From: Oscillospiraceae bacterium
GTDB taxonomy: Bacteria; Bacillota; Clostridia; Oscillospirales; Oscillospiraceae
Length of the DNA stretch: 16,302 nucleotides
Reading direction: 5' to 3'
NCBI GenBank assembly: GCA_017438675.1
Contig: JAFRUW010000082.1
Location: forward strand, 1-16,302
Every line of letters starts with the position of its first letter. The first letter of the stretch is position 1. This document shows positions 1-6,771 of the stretch, piece after piece. Below the pieces are notes generated by a model that saw nothing but the letters and a program-made list of their open reading frames with translations, was not told the DNA's origin and did not search any database. The position numbers and the translations under genes are program-made.

Positions 1-623
1 CGGGTCTTGCCCACGGATCGGGTGGGGAGGATAAGAAGGGGGATGACCACTATGCCCACGAGGTCAAGCTGCCAGCTCATGGAGAACAGCGCTACAAGGG
101 TGGTTATGACTGTGGCGATGTTGCTCACCGCGCTGGACAGTGTGCCGGAGATCACGCTGCTGACTCCGCTTATATCGGTGTTCATACGGGTGATGATGTC
201 GCCCTGGCGCTCGGTGGTGAAGAATGAGTGGGGCATGTGCTGCAGATGATCGTACATCTGGTTCTTCATGTCGAAGATGATGCGCTGAGAGATCCATGCG
301 TTTATGTAGCTTTCCAGAACGCCGATGATCTGGGACGCCGCCAGTGTTCCGAAGGCGAGGAGCAAGAGCTGGATAAGGAGCTTCATGTCCTTGCCAACCA
401 GGGCCTCGTCAACGATGCGCCCGGTGATGATGGACGGGAACAGCCCGACGACGGCAGACAGGAGTATGGCGACGAAGACAAGTATAAACTGGAACCAATA
501 GGGTTTTAAATAGGATAAAATGCGGAAGATGAGCTCTTTTGTGACTTTCGGCATGTTTGCCTTCTCGTCATCGGTGAGAAAGCCTCTGGGGCCTCCGAAA
601 TTCATTCTTCCTCCGGGCGGCAT
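1..623 (-). CDS. ABC exporter, N-terminal transmembrane part (partial)
   Basis: This is the first 207 codons of an ABC transporter of the fused membrane-ATPase exporter type (MsbA/multidrug exporter-like); the ATPase half lies beyond the left edge. Reading the minus strand gives a charged leader, a helix-rich first membrane span ending in LFPSIITGRIVDEAL, then a second span, and the hallmark stretch FFTTERQGDIITRMNTDI that follows the first intracellular loop in this family. The reading frame is open to position 1. I chose the ATG at 623 because a GGAAAGG ribosome site (633-639) sits 9 bases upstream; an in-frame ATG at 605 (MNFGGPRGF) with GGAGG only 4 bases away is the alternative. It has its own sigma-A promoter and is divergent from the reductase gene. 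Substrate cannot be told from this part. Such exporters are usually encoded in heterodimeric pairs, and the partner would be to the left. Confidence 0.9.
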   Translation of the reverse strand, partial: MPPGGRMNFGGPRGFLTDDEKANMPKVTKELIFRILSYLKPYWFQFILVFVAILLSAVVGLFPSIITGRIVDEALVGKDMKLLIQLLLLAFGTLAASQIIGVLESYINAWISQRIIFDMKNQMYDHLQHMPHSFFTTERQGDIITRMNTDISGVSSVISGTLSSAVSNIATVITTLVALFSMSWQLDLVGIVVIPLLILPTRSVGKT

Positions 624-656
624 TGCATCACGGCCTTTCCTTTATGTAATGAAATC

Positions 657-685
657 ATTATAGAATCAAAGTTTCGGATTTTCAA
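657..685 (-). promoter_or_regulatory. sigma-A promoter for the ABC exporter
   Basis: On the minus strand a TTGAAA -35 box (plus positions 680-685) and a perfect TATAAT -10 box (657-662) are separated by exactly 17 bases. It lies 34 bases before the chosen exporter start. Only sequence match supports it. Confidence 0.7.
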
Positions 686-733
686 GTTTTAATTTCGCGC
701 TTTACTTAATAAAATTATTTATACATCACGATA

Positions 734-763
734 TGGACAAAAGGCGTTTGCTTGTTTTATAAT
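734..763 (+). promoter_or_regulatory. sigma-A promoter for the FMN reductase gene
   Basis: TGGACA (734-739, one mismatch to TTGACA) and a perfect TATAAT (758-763) are spaced 18 bases apart, 32 bases before the reductase start codon. The predicted start of transcription is near 770. The short distance to the divergent exporter promoter means a regulator could control both, but I saw no clear operator palindrome between them. Confidence 0.7.
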
Positions 764-795
764 ATAGGAAACAATCTTTAACGGAGGTTACAGAC

Positions 796-1413
796 ATGAA
801 AGTTCTGATTTTAAACGGAAGCCCCAGAGTGGGCGGAAATACGAGCATCGCGGTTGAGGAAATGAGAAAGGTTTTTGAGGCCGAGGGCGTTGATGCCGAG
901 ATCATTCAGATAGGGAATAAGGCCGTTCGAGGCTGTATGGCCTGCGGAGGATGCTCGAAAACAGGCAAGTGCGTGTTTGATGACGGCGTAAACGAGGCGG
1001 CGCGGATATTTGAAGAGTGCGACGGCCTTGTTGTCGCGTCCCCGGTTTACTATGCTTCAGCCAACGCAACGCTTATCGCGTTTCTGGACAGACTGTTCTA
1101 CAGCTCCCGTTTCGACAAGTCCATGAAGGTGGGCGCTTCTGTCGTTGTGGCAAGGCGGGGAGGGCTTTCCGCCACTTTTGACGAGCTGAACAAGTACTTC
1201 ACCATTTCCGGTATGCCGGTGGCGTCTTCCTACTATTGGAACAGCGTCCACGGACGGGAGAAGGGGGATGCCCTAAGAGACGAGGAGGGTCTTCAGTGCA
1301 TGCGTTATCTGGCAAAGAATATGACGTTCCTCATGAAGAGCATTGAGCTCGGAAAGGAACAGTTCGGTATTCCGGAAAGAGAACCGAGAGTTTATACACA
1401 TTTTGTAAGGTAA
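796..1413 (+). CDS. NAD(P)H-dependent FMN reductase / iron-sulfur flavoprotein, flavodoxin fold
   Basis: The 205-residue protein belongs to the flavodoxin-like NADPH-dependent FMN reductase superfamily, which binds FMN and passes electrons from a reduced nicotinamide or Fe-S partner; it should be cytosolic. The N-terminal strand and phosphate-binding loop MKVLILNGSPRVGGNTS (residues 1-17) are diagnostic. Cysteines at 47, 50, 53 and 59 form the CxxCxxCxxxxxC cluster seen in the iron-sulfur-flavoprotein-like branch, often with a [4Fe-4S] cluster or redox thiols. The loop ASPVYYASANATL (about 81-93) is the usual second FMN contact. GGAGG at 783-787 sits 8 bases before the ATG, downstream of a strong promoter. 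Physiological substrate is unknown; quinone, nitro or azo compounds, or general redox buffering, are family possibilities. Confidence 0.9.
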   Translation: MKVLILNGSPRVGGNTSIAVEEMRKVFEAEGVDAEIIQIGNKAVRGCMACGGCSKTGKCVFDDGVNEAARIFEECDGLVVASPVYYASANATLIAFLDRLFYSSRFDKSMKVGASVVVARRGGLSATFDELNKYFTISGMPVASSYYWNSVHGREKGDALRDEEGLQCMRYLAKNMTFLMKSIELGKEQFGIPEREPRVYTHFVR

Positions 1414-1460
1414 GAGATTGGTTATAGTATATTCAGCCCCTGTTTTTATTGAGGTGTAGT

Positions 1461-1961
1461 GTGAGAATCAGTGAGTTCAAATTTTATAAAACTTCCATCA
1501 TGTTTTTTGCCTTTATCGGGTGCTTCGTTGCCGTCGGTTCATTTATTTTTGGTATTTACTATAAGTTAGAGAATAGTGAATTCTTTGCAGTATGTCTTTT
1601 TGGGTTTATATGCGGAGTATTAATTTGCCTGTTTCCGATTATACTGGCATATAAGCATTTGGGGTATGTTATTGAAAATGACGGCGTGCTCAAATCATAC
1701 AGTTTACTGAATAAGGAGCTTTGCACAGTTGATTTACAAAGAAGTGTGTATTACGCATTATTCCCAGTAAAGTTTATGTATTCACCAACGTTAAAGTATA
1801 TTGCACTTTCCAACGAGTTTTTTGAATTTAGGCAGAAGAGTAATCCGTCTTTAGATAAAGGCTTTTATGGATCGTATAATAGCAAAAAAATAATAGTGTT
1901 TTCCGTTAGTGATCAGACTGAAGCTTTGCTTGAGTTTGCAAAATGGCAGAGCGTCAATTGA
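1461..1961 (+). CDS. hypothetical two-helix membrane protein
   Basis: I do not recognise this 166-residue protein. It has two hydrophobic segments (about residues 13-33 and 41-64) joined by a short KLENSE loop, followed by a roughly 100-residue soluble C-terminal part rich in beta-strand-like, aromatic sequence. This layout is like small membrane proteins with a PH-like cytosolic domain, but no motif proves it. I prefer the GTG at 1461, which has GAGG (1451-1454) 6 bases upstream, over an upstream in-frame TTG at 1449. It follows the reductase by fewer than 50 bases with no terminator, so it may share that transcript. It is clearly more AT-rich than every neighbour, suggesting separate, possibly recent acquisition. 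Function unknown. Confidence 0.65.
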   Translation: MRISEFKFYKTSIMFFAFIGCFVAVGSFIFGIYYKLENSEFFAVCLFGFICGVLICLFPIILAYKHLGYVIENDGVLKSYSLLNKELCTVDLQRSVYYALFPVKFMYSPTLKYIALSNEFFEFRQKSNPSLDKGFYGSYNSKKIIVFSVSDQTEALLEFAKWQSVN

Positions 1962-2028
1962 CTTCCAAGATTATGTTTTTACTCAGGTTATGTTAGATTG
2001 GTTTTGTCGTATGAGGTAAGGATAATAC

Positions 2029-2520
2029 ATGAATATCACATTAAGACAATATGAGGCGCGGGATCTTGACGCGATGATAAGGATATGGAACGAGGTTGTG
2101 GAAGACGGAGTGGCGTTTCCTCAGACGGAGTGCCTTGATGAGATAAGCGGGGAGGAGTTTTTTTCCTCACAGACCTATAACGGCGTCGCCGTGGACGACG
2201 ACAGCGGGGAAGTCCTCGGGCTTTATATCCTGCATCCCAACAACATCGGAAGGTGCGGCCACATCTCCAACGCCAGTTACGCCGTGGCAAAGGGCGCGAG
2301 AGGCAGGCATATCGGCGAAAAGCTGGTCATCGACTGCATTAAGCAGGGGAGAGAGCACGGGTTTAAAATACTGCAGTTCAACGCCGTGGTGAAGACCAAT
2401 TACGGGGCAAGGCATCTTTACGAAAAGCTGGGGTTTATCCAGCTCGGTACCATACCCGGCGGGTTTCTCATGAAGGACGGCGCGTATGAGGATATATGTC
2501 CGTATTATATTGAGTTATAA
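2029..2520 (+). CDS. GNAT-family N-acetyltransferase
   Basis: The 163-residue protein is a single GNAT domain, a cytosolic enzyme moving an acetyl group from acetyl-CoA to an amine. The fold is visible in order: an N-terminal MNITLRQYEARDLDAMIRIW strand-helix, a central strand GLYILHPN near residue 64-71, the pyrophosphate-binding loop around ARGRHIGEKLV (90-100; Q/RxxGxG/A-like), and the C-terminal NYGARHLYEKLGF block (124-136) typical of the family. AAGGA at 2018-2022 is 6 bases before the ATG. The acceptor cannot be told: antibiotic, amino acid, peptide or protein N-terminus are all possible. It ends shortly before a strong hairpin terminator. Confidence 0.9.
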   Translation: MNITLRQYEARDLDAMIRIWNEVVEDGVAFPQTECLDEISGEEFFSSQTYNGVAVDDDSGEVLGLYILHPNNIGRCGHISNASYAVAKGARGRHIGEKLVIDCIKQGREHGFKILQFNAVVKTNYGARHLYEKLGFIQLGTIPGGFLMKDGAYEDICPYYIEL

Positions 2521-2587
2521 AAACAAGTCGGTTGATAGGGCGGGCGCGGAGGCCAGCCGCTACAAAGATTATCATTATAACAATAAA

Positions 2588-2619
2588 GATCCCGTATTGA
2601 GGTTTGTCAATACGGGATC
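2588..2619. terminator. bidirectional rho-independent terminator
   Basis: A perfect 13-bp stem GATCCCGTATTGA (2588-2600) / TCAATACGGGATC (2607-2619) closes a 6-base loop. T-rich sequence follows on both strands (GGTTTGTTTATACTG on plus; TTTATTGTTATAATG on minus). It lies between the convergent acetyltransferase and phosphatase genes and should end both transcripts. Confidence 0.85.
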
Positions 2620-2626
2620 GGTTTGT

Positions 2627-3175
2627 TTATACTGTTTTGTTATAAAAAATCACCTTGAAGCTTTTGCCGTCGTAATCGAGGCAGGAGAGGCAGGCGTTTT
2701 TGAGCTTTTCGCGTCCGGGGCCTTTGTTTTCCCTGTCGGCGAGCTTCAGGACGGAGTTTATGGCGCCTCCGTGAGACACGGCAAGCACCGTGGAATCGAG
2801 AGGGTACTTGTCAAAAACGCCGACCATTCTGTCAGAGACCTCGTTTATGGGTTCCAGTCCTTTATATTCGTTCGTGAGCTTGAAAACATCGATATCTCTG
2901 TAGTTCGCACCGGACAGCGCGCCGAAATATCTTTCGGTGAGATCGGGTTCGATTATAACGGGAACGCCGGTGTAATCCGATATATATCCGGCGGTGACAA
3001 CCGCCCGGGACAGGGGGCTTGAAAGGATATAGTCCAGCTTGACGCCCTCGAACATGGCCGTGGCCTCTTTAGCCTGGCGCAGACCTTTTTCATTTAAGGG
3101 GACGTCCTCCCGGCCCTGGAGCCGCATTTCGGTGTTCCAGTCCGTTTCCCCATGGCGAAGTAAATACAGTATCAT
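2627..3175 (-). CDS. histidine phosphatase family protein (phosphoglycerate mutase-like)
   Basis: This 182-residue protein is a branch-1 histidine phosphatase. The catalytic signature RHGETDWN starts at residue 7, with His8 the residue that becomes phosphorylated. Supporting residues are Arg57 in SSPLSRA, the acid Glu81 in LTERYFG, and the second histidine His135 in AVSHGG. The family covers cofactor-dependent phosphoglycerate mutases and many broad or specific phosphatases (for example alpha-ribazole phosphatase or sugar-phosphatases); at this length a phosphatase is more likely than a glycolytic mutase. The start at ATG 3175 puts the RHG motif right after the first strand and has AGAGG 6 bases upstream; an upstream in-frame ATG would run into a hairpin terminator and is unlikely. 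It lies downstream of the transketolase genes on the same strand. Confidence 0.88.
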   Translation of the reverse strand: MILYLLRHGETDWNTEMRLQGREDVPLNEKGLRQAKEATAMFEGVKLDYILSSPLSRAVVTAGYISDYTGVPVIIEPDLTERYFGALSGANYRDIDVFKLTNEYKGLEPINEVSDRMVGVFDKYPLDSTVLAVSHGGAINSVLKLADRENKGPGREKLKNACLSCLDYDGKSFKVIFYNKTV

Positions 3176-3187
3176 TCCATACCTCTG

Positions 3188-3220
3188 AAAATGACCGTCC
3201 TGAATCAGGCCGGTCATTTT
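3188..3220 (-). terminator. hairpin terminator after the transketolase genes
   Basis: Arms AAAATGACCG (3188-3197) and CGGTCATTTT (3211-3220) pair perfectly, extended inward by CCTG/CAGG across one mismatch, with a 3-base loop. It directly follows the transketolase stop codon on the minus strand, where four T's follow; on the plus strand seven or more T's follow, so it looks bidirectional although no plus gene ends here. It separates the transketolase operon from the phosphatase gene. Confidence 0.7.
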
Positions 3221-3232
3221 TTTGCTGTTTTC

Positions 3233-4185
3233 TTATTTGAGAAGCTCTTTCAGCTCGCTCTTAATGTGTTCTGCGGTGAGACCGAAGCTCTCCTGGAGAT
3301 AGGGGAGCGGCCCGACTTCGCCGTATCTGTCCTCAACGGCAACGCGGCCGACAGGTACACAGACCTTACCCGCTATGACCTCACATACTGAGCTGTAAAG
3401 CCCTCCGTACACATTGTGGTTCTCGGTTATGAGGACGGCCTTCTTGCCCTCACAGGCGCTTAAAATGCCTTCAGCGTCAATGGGCTTGATGGTGAAGATG
3501 TTAACCACCTCGACGCTTATACCTTCTTCTTCAAGAGCGATGGCCGCCTGCATTGCCTCATGCACCATGATGCCGCTGGCAAAACAACGGCGTCGGTTCC
3601 CTCACGGAGGGTGATGGCCTTGCCAATGGGCATTTTGGAGCCCTGCTCATAGAGAGTGGCTGCCAGCTTGCGGGGGGTCCTTATGTATTTTACGCCGGGG
3701 AGCTCAACAGACTGCTCCAGGACGCTTTCCAGCATGTTGGGGTCTGCAATGTCGAATACATAAGCCTCGGGGATGGCGCGGTACATGGCCAGATCCTCAA
3801 AGGGCATGTGGGTGCCGCCGTTGTACGCCGCTGTGACGCCGGGGTCGGAGCCGATGATGGTGACGCTGTTTTTGGCGTAACCGCCGGAAAGAAATACCTG
3901 ATCGAAAATCCTTCTGGAGACGAAGGGGCCAAAGGAGTGGATGATGGGCTTGAAGCCGACGGCGGAAAGACCGCAGGCAACACCGACCATGTTAGCCTCG
4001 GCAATGCCGCAGTTTATGGCGCGGTCGGTATGGGACTTGGACCAGTCCAGGGTGCCGATACAGCTCATAACGTCAGCGTCCAGATAGATAACGTCTGGAT
4101 CGTTCTCCACAAGTCTAGCAATGGTGGAGCTTGCCGCCTGCTTGAATGTTCGCGGATCGTTTTTTCCGGTATATGCAATCTTCAT
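3233..4185 (-). pseudogene. transketolase, C-terminal subunit (frameshifted)
   Basis: Together the two frames encode a normal-length (about 317 residues) transketolase C-terminal subunit: the pyrimidine-binding domain of the ThDP site plus the C-terminal domain. The first frame runs from the ATG at 4185 (AAGGAG 8 bases upstream, overlapping the stop of the partner gene) and carries GIAEANM (60-66), whose Glu63 activates the ThDP ring. After residue 201 (EGTDAVV) the frame is lost; the family sequence resumes one base out of phase as MVHEAMQAAIALEEEGISVEV and continues to 3233. Adding one T in the minus-strand TTTT run (plus 3581-3584, AAAA) restores a smooth VVFASGIMVHEAM join. Either a true one-base deletion has inactivated the gene or the run was misread; the intact partner gene and clean C-terminal frame favour a recent event or an error. 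Confidence 0.88.
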
Positions 4186-4197
4186 ATCTGCAGCTCC

Positions 4198-5034
4198 TTA
4201 ACCAAGTCTTTCATATTCGGCACGAAGATGCTCAAGCCATCTGTTGCCGATTTCTTCAGTGACTGTCATGCTGTGGTTCGCGTATGTGTTTTCCACCTCG
4301 GGAATGCCCTTGCCCTTTACGGTGTCGAGAACAATGGCGGTGGGGATGCCCTTTTTGCCGGTTTCCTTAAGAGCGTTGTAAAGCTGCTCAATATCGTTGC
4401 CGTCAATAGTCATGGCGTCAAGGCCGAAAGCCCGGAGCTTTGCCTCAATGTCGCCGAGATCAAGGACTTCCTTTGTTGTACCGTCAAGCTGCTTTTTGTT
4501 GTAGTCAACCATAACGACAAGGTTGTCCACCTTTTTAGCACCGGCAAACATCATGGCTTCCCAGAACTGACCCTCATTGATTTCACCGTCGCCGCAGATG
4601 AGGAATGTGCGGGAGCTTCTGCCCTTCAGCTTGTCACCCAGAGCCATGCCGAGAGCCAGGGATGAGCCCTGACCGAGAGAACCGGTGGTCATATCGACGC
4701 CGGGCGTCTTGTTCCTGTCGCAGTGGCTGGGAAGATTTGTTCCGCCCCTGTTAAGTGTGTAGAGCATATCGTAGGGGAAAAAGCCCTTGATTGCCAGCGC
4801 AGAGTAAAGCGCGGGGCCTGTGTGTCCTTTTGACATTACAAGCTTGTCACGATCCGGATCGTCGGGATTTGCGGGATCGTATTTCATAACATCACCGTAA
4901 AGAACGGCAAGAGTGTCGGCAATGCTGAGGCTTCCTCCGATATGACCTACACCGAAGGATTTAAGCTGATCAATGATTCCGATTCGTATTTTGGCTGCAA
5001 GCTTCGAAAGCTCCAGCTTCTTCTCGCGATCCAT
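4198..5034 (-). CDS. transketolase, N-terminal subunit
   Basis: This 278-residue protein is the ThDP pyrophosphate-binding half of a split transketolase, which moves a two-carbon ketol unit between sugar phosphates in the non-oxidative pentose phosphate pathway; it works as a complex with the C-terminal subunit. Visible marks are GHIGG (30-34), SKGH (68-71), TGSLGQG (117-123) and the ThDP motif starting at GDGEINEGQ (148-156) and ending at VDYNKKQ (176-182), which binds Mg and diphosphate. The length is normal for this subunit in Bacillota. Start at ATG 5034 has GGAG about 8 bases upstream and a TATAAT box 39 bases upstream. The partner gene starts 12 bases after its stop, so the two are co-translated. 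Split transketolases of this kind may act on other sugars; the substrate is inferred from family only. Confidence 0.93.
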   Translation of the reverse strand: MDREKKLELSKLAAKIRIGIIDQLKSFGVGHIGGSLSIADTLAVLYGDVMKYDPANPDDPDRDKLVMSKGHTGPALYSALAIKGFFPYDMLYTLNRGGTNLPSHCDRNKTPGVDMTTGSLGQGSSLALGMALGDKLKGRSSRTFLICGDGEINEGQFWEAMMFAGAKKVDNLVVMVDYNKKQLDGTTKEVLDLGDIEAKLRAFGLDAMTIDGNDIEQLYNALKETGKKGIPTAIVLDTVKGKGIPEVENTYANHSMTVTEEIGNRWLEHLRAEYERLG

Positions 5035-5072
5035 AAATCTTAGCTCCTTATTCGTTATTTGGATACATGTTC

Positions 5073-5078
5073 ATTATA
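5073..5078 (-). promoter_or_regulatory. -10 box of the transketolase operon promoter
   Basis: A perfect TATAAT reads on the minus strand at 5073-5078, 39 bases before the transketolase start. No good -35 box is seen at 16-18 bases (only T-rich sequence), so an activator may help or the match may be weak. Confidence 0.45.
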
Positions 5079-5103
5079 ACACATTCACAATCAAAACAAA
5101 GTT

Positions 5104-5134
5104 TTTATTACGACAATTTTTTTGCATAAAATGC
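5104..5134 (+). promoter_or_regulatory. possible promoter and small palindrome before the phage late operon
   Basis: TAAAAT (5127-5132) is a one-mismatch -10 box with a poor -35 (TTTATT, 5104-5109) 17 bases upstream. The -10 is overlapped by an inverted repeat GCAT-AAA-ATGC (5124-5134), which could bind a regulator. This is the only non-coding stretch upstream of the terminase, so a promoter for the operon should be here unless it is read from elsewhere. Weak evidence. Confidence 0.3.
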
Positions 5135-5179
5135 TGCAATTTTCGTCATTTCCGCATAGATAGTGGAGGTGCTGATCTT

Positions 5180-5500
5180 TTGGCAGGAAAGCTTAAACGA
5201 AAAGGCGTGCTTGAAAGGCTTGAACAGATTGCTTTCGGCAGTTCAAACGATGTTGTAAAGCTTGCATTTACCGATGAGGAGAGTGAGGGCGACCTTGACA
5301 GTCTCGATCTTACCCTTCTTTCGGAAATCAAAAGAACAAATAACGGTACGGTGGAGGTAAAGCTCATTGATCGGCTCAAGATGATCGAGCTTCTTCTGCG
5401 GGAGCTGGAGGAGCCCCAGGTAATGCAGCGGTCAAAGGGTGCGGAGGCCCTTTTTACGGCTATTGACAGGGCAGCCGGTAAGGTCAGTGATGACAATTGA
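5180..5500 (+). CDS. phage terminase small subunit (XtmA-like)
   Basis: The likely 106-residue protein starts at TTG 5180, which has GGAGG (5165-5169) 10 bases upstream; longer in-frame extensions would overlap the divergent host gene and its promoter. It begins MAGKLKRKGVLERLEQIAFG, then NDVVKLAF (23-30), a DLDSLDL segment and the block GTVEVKLIDRLKMIELLLREL (56-76). That last motif, with a KL.DRL.A.E.L pattern, is common to small terminase subunits of PBSX-like and related clostridial phages. The protein would recognise phage DNA and load it onto the large subunit. The N-terminal helix-turn-helix common in longer small terminases is absent or very reduced. Its stop overlaps the TTG start of the large subunit, which fits co-translation. 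Function rests on motif resemblance and position. Confidence 0.7.
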   Translation: MAGKLKRKGVLERLEQIAFGSSNDVVKLAFTDEESEGDLDSLDLTLLSEIKRTNNGTVEVKLIDRLKMIELLLRELEEPQVMQRSKGAEALFTAIDRAAGKVSDDN

Positions 5501-6747
5501 CGATCCGTGAGATTTCTGAAAAACAGCTGAGAGTGCTGACCTGGTGGTGCGACGGTTCGCCCTACAGGGATAAGGACGCCATTATCTGCGACGGAGCCGT
5601 GAGAAGCGGTAAGACGCTGTTTATGTGTCTGTCTTTCGTCTCCTGGGCCATGCGGCGGTTTAACGGCATGAAGTTCGGCATCTGCGGCAAGACAATCGTA
5701 TCCCTCAGAAGGAATGTGATCGACATGCTGCTGCCAGTACTTACGGACATGGGGTTCGTGTGTGAGGATAAGATCTCGAAAAACACCGTGACGGTGAGCA
5801 TCGGCGGAAGAAGCAACCTGTTCCATCTTTTCGGCGGCAAGGACGAGGGCTCGGCGGCGCTTATTCAGGGCATCACCTTTGCGGGGGTGCTTCTTGATGA
5901 GGTTGCCCTTCAGCCCAGGGGGTTCGTTGAACAGGCCTGCGCCAGATGCTCGGTCACGGGGAGCAAGTTCTGGTTCAACTGCAACCCCGAGTCCCCGGGG
6001 CACTGGTTTTACAGGGAGTGGATAAAGAATCCCGCGGCAAAGAACGCCCTGTATCTCCACTTTAGCATGAGGGATAATCCCTCTTTGTCACCGGCCATCA
6101 GAAGACGGTACGAGTCGCTTTACTCGGGGGTGTTTTATCAGCGGTTTGTTCTTGGACAGTGGGTGGCTGCGGACGGTGTCATATATGATTTCTTCGACGA
6201 CTCCTATGTGAAGCCTGTCCCTGCGGTTGAGTTTGAAAAATACTATATTTCCTGCGACTACGGCACGTCAAACCCCACATCCTTCGGCCTGTGGGGGCTG
6301 TATAACGGGGTATGGTACCGGGTGAAGGAGTATTATTTCGCATCCCGGGAGGCGGGGTATCAGAAAACCGACGCGGAATACGTTGAAGACCTTCTGGCTC
6401 TCGCCGGGGAGCTTCCCGTCGAGGCGGCGGTGGTCGATCCCAGCGCTGCAAGCTTTATTCAGGCTCTTTACCGCCGGGGGATAAAGGTAATAAGAGCGGA
6501 CAACAATGTTGTATCCGGAATAAGAATTACAGCCGATCTCCTGAAAAAAGGCCGGATCGTTATCACGGATGTCTGCACGGACGCAATACGTGAGTTTTCC
6601 ATGTATGTATGGGACAGGTCTTCTGATACGGACAAACCGGTCAAAGAGAACGATCACGCCATGGATGAGATCAGATACTTCGCCGTGACAGTGGCGGCAG
6701 ATAAAGATACCGAGTTCGCGGCTACTTATGTGGAGCGAAAAAGATAA
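5497..6747 (+). CDS. phage terminase large subunit (ATPase-nuclease, XtmB-like)
   Basis: The 416-residue protein is the DNA-packaging motor. The ATPase domain has Walker A GAVRSGKT (33-40), Walker B VLLDE (131-135) and the coupling segment FNCNPES (160-166). The RNase-H-like nuclease domain has acidic residues in the expected places: Asp254 in SCDYGTSNPT, Asp314 in AVVDPSAASF, and Asp386/Asp390 in NDHAMDEIRYF. All key residues are present, so packaging and cutting activity is plausible. The TTG at 5497 overlaps the stop of the small subunit; the Shine-Dalgarno match is weak, fitting translational coupling. The length is normal for the compact terminase_3/terminase_6-like group. It acts at the portal of the prohead. 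Confidence 0.95.
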   Translation: MTIREISEKQLRVLTWWCDGSPYRDKDAIICDGAVRSGKTLFMCLSFVSWAMRRFNGMKFGICGKTIVSLRRNVIDMLLPVLTDMGFVCEDKISKNTVTVSIGGRSNLFHLFGGKDEGSAALIQGITFAGVLLDEVALQPRGFVEQACARCSVTGSKFWFNCNPESPGHWFYREWIKNPAAKNALYLHFSMRDNPSLSPAIRRRYESLYSGVFYQRFVLGQWVAADGVIYDFFDDSYVKPVPAVEFEKYYISCDYGTSNPTSFGLWGLYNGVWYRVKEYYFASREAGYQKTDAEYVEDLLALAGELPVEAAVVDPSAASFIQALYRRGIKVIRADNNVVSGIRITADLLKKGRIVITDVCTDAIREFSMYVWDRSSDTDKPVKENDHAMDEIRYFAVTVAADKDTEFAATYVERKR

Positions 6748-6771
6748 TTATTTTGAAAGGCAGGTTTTTAT

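Noticed and set aside
3808..4665. Long plus-strand open frame antisense to both transketolase genes
   Set aside because: It covers the intergenic spacing and promoter-free strand of clear minus-strand genes; its translation has no family features and follows from the codon bias of the real genes.
5035..5179. Attachment site or tRNA at the left border of the phage block
   Set aside because: No tRNA-like sequence or matching direct repeat could be seen within this window, and the right border is outside it.
5146..6060. 304-codon minus-strand frame antisense to the terminases
   Set aside because: The plus-strand frame has Walker A, Walker B and nuclease acids; the antisense reading is low-complexity Arg/Ser/Pro.
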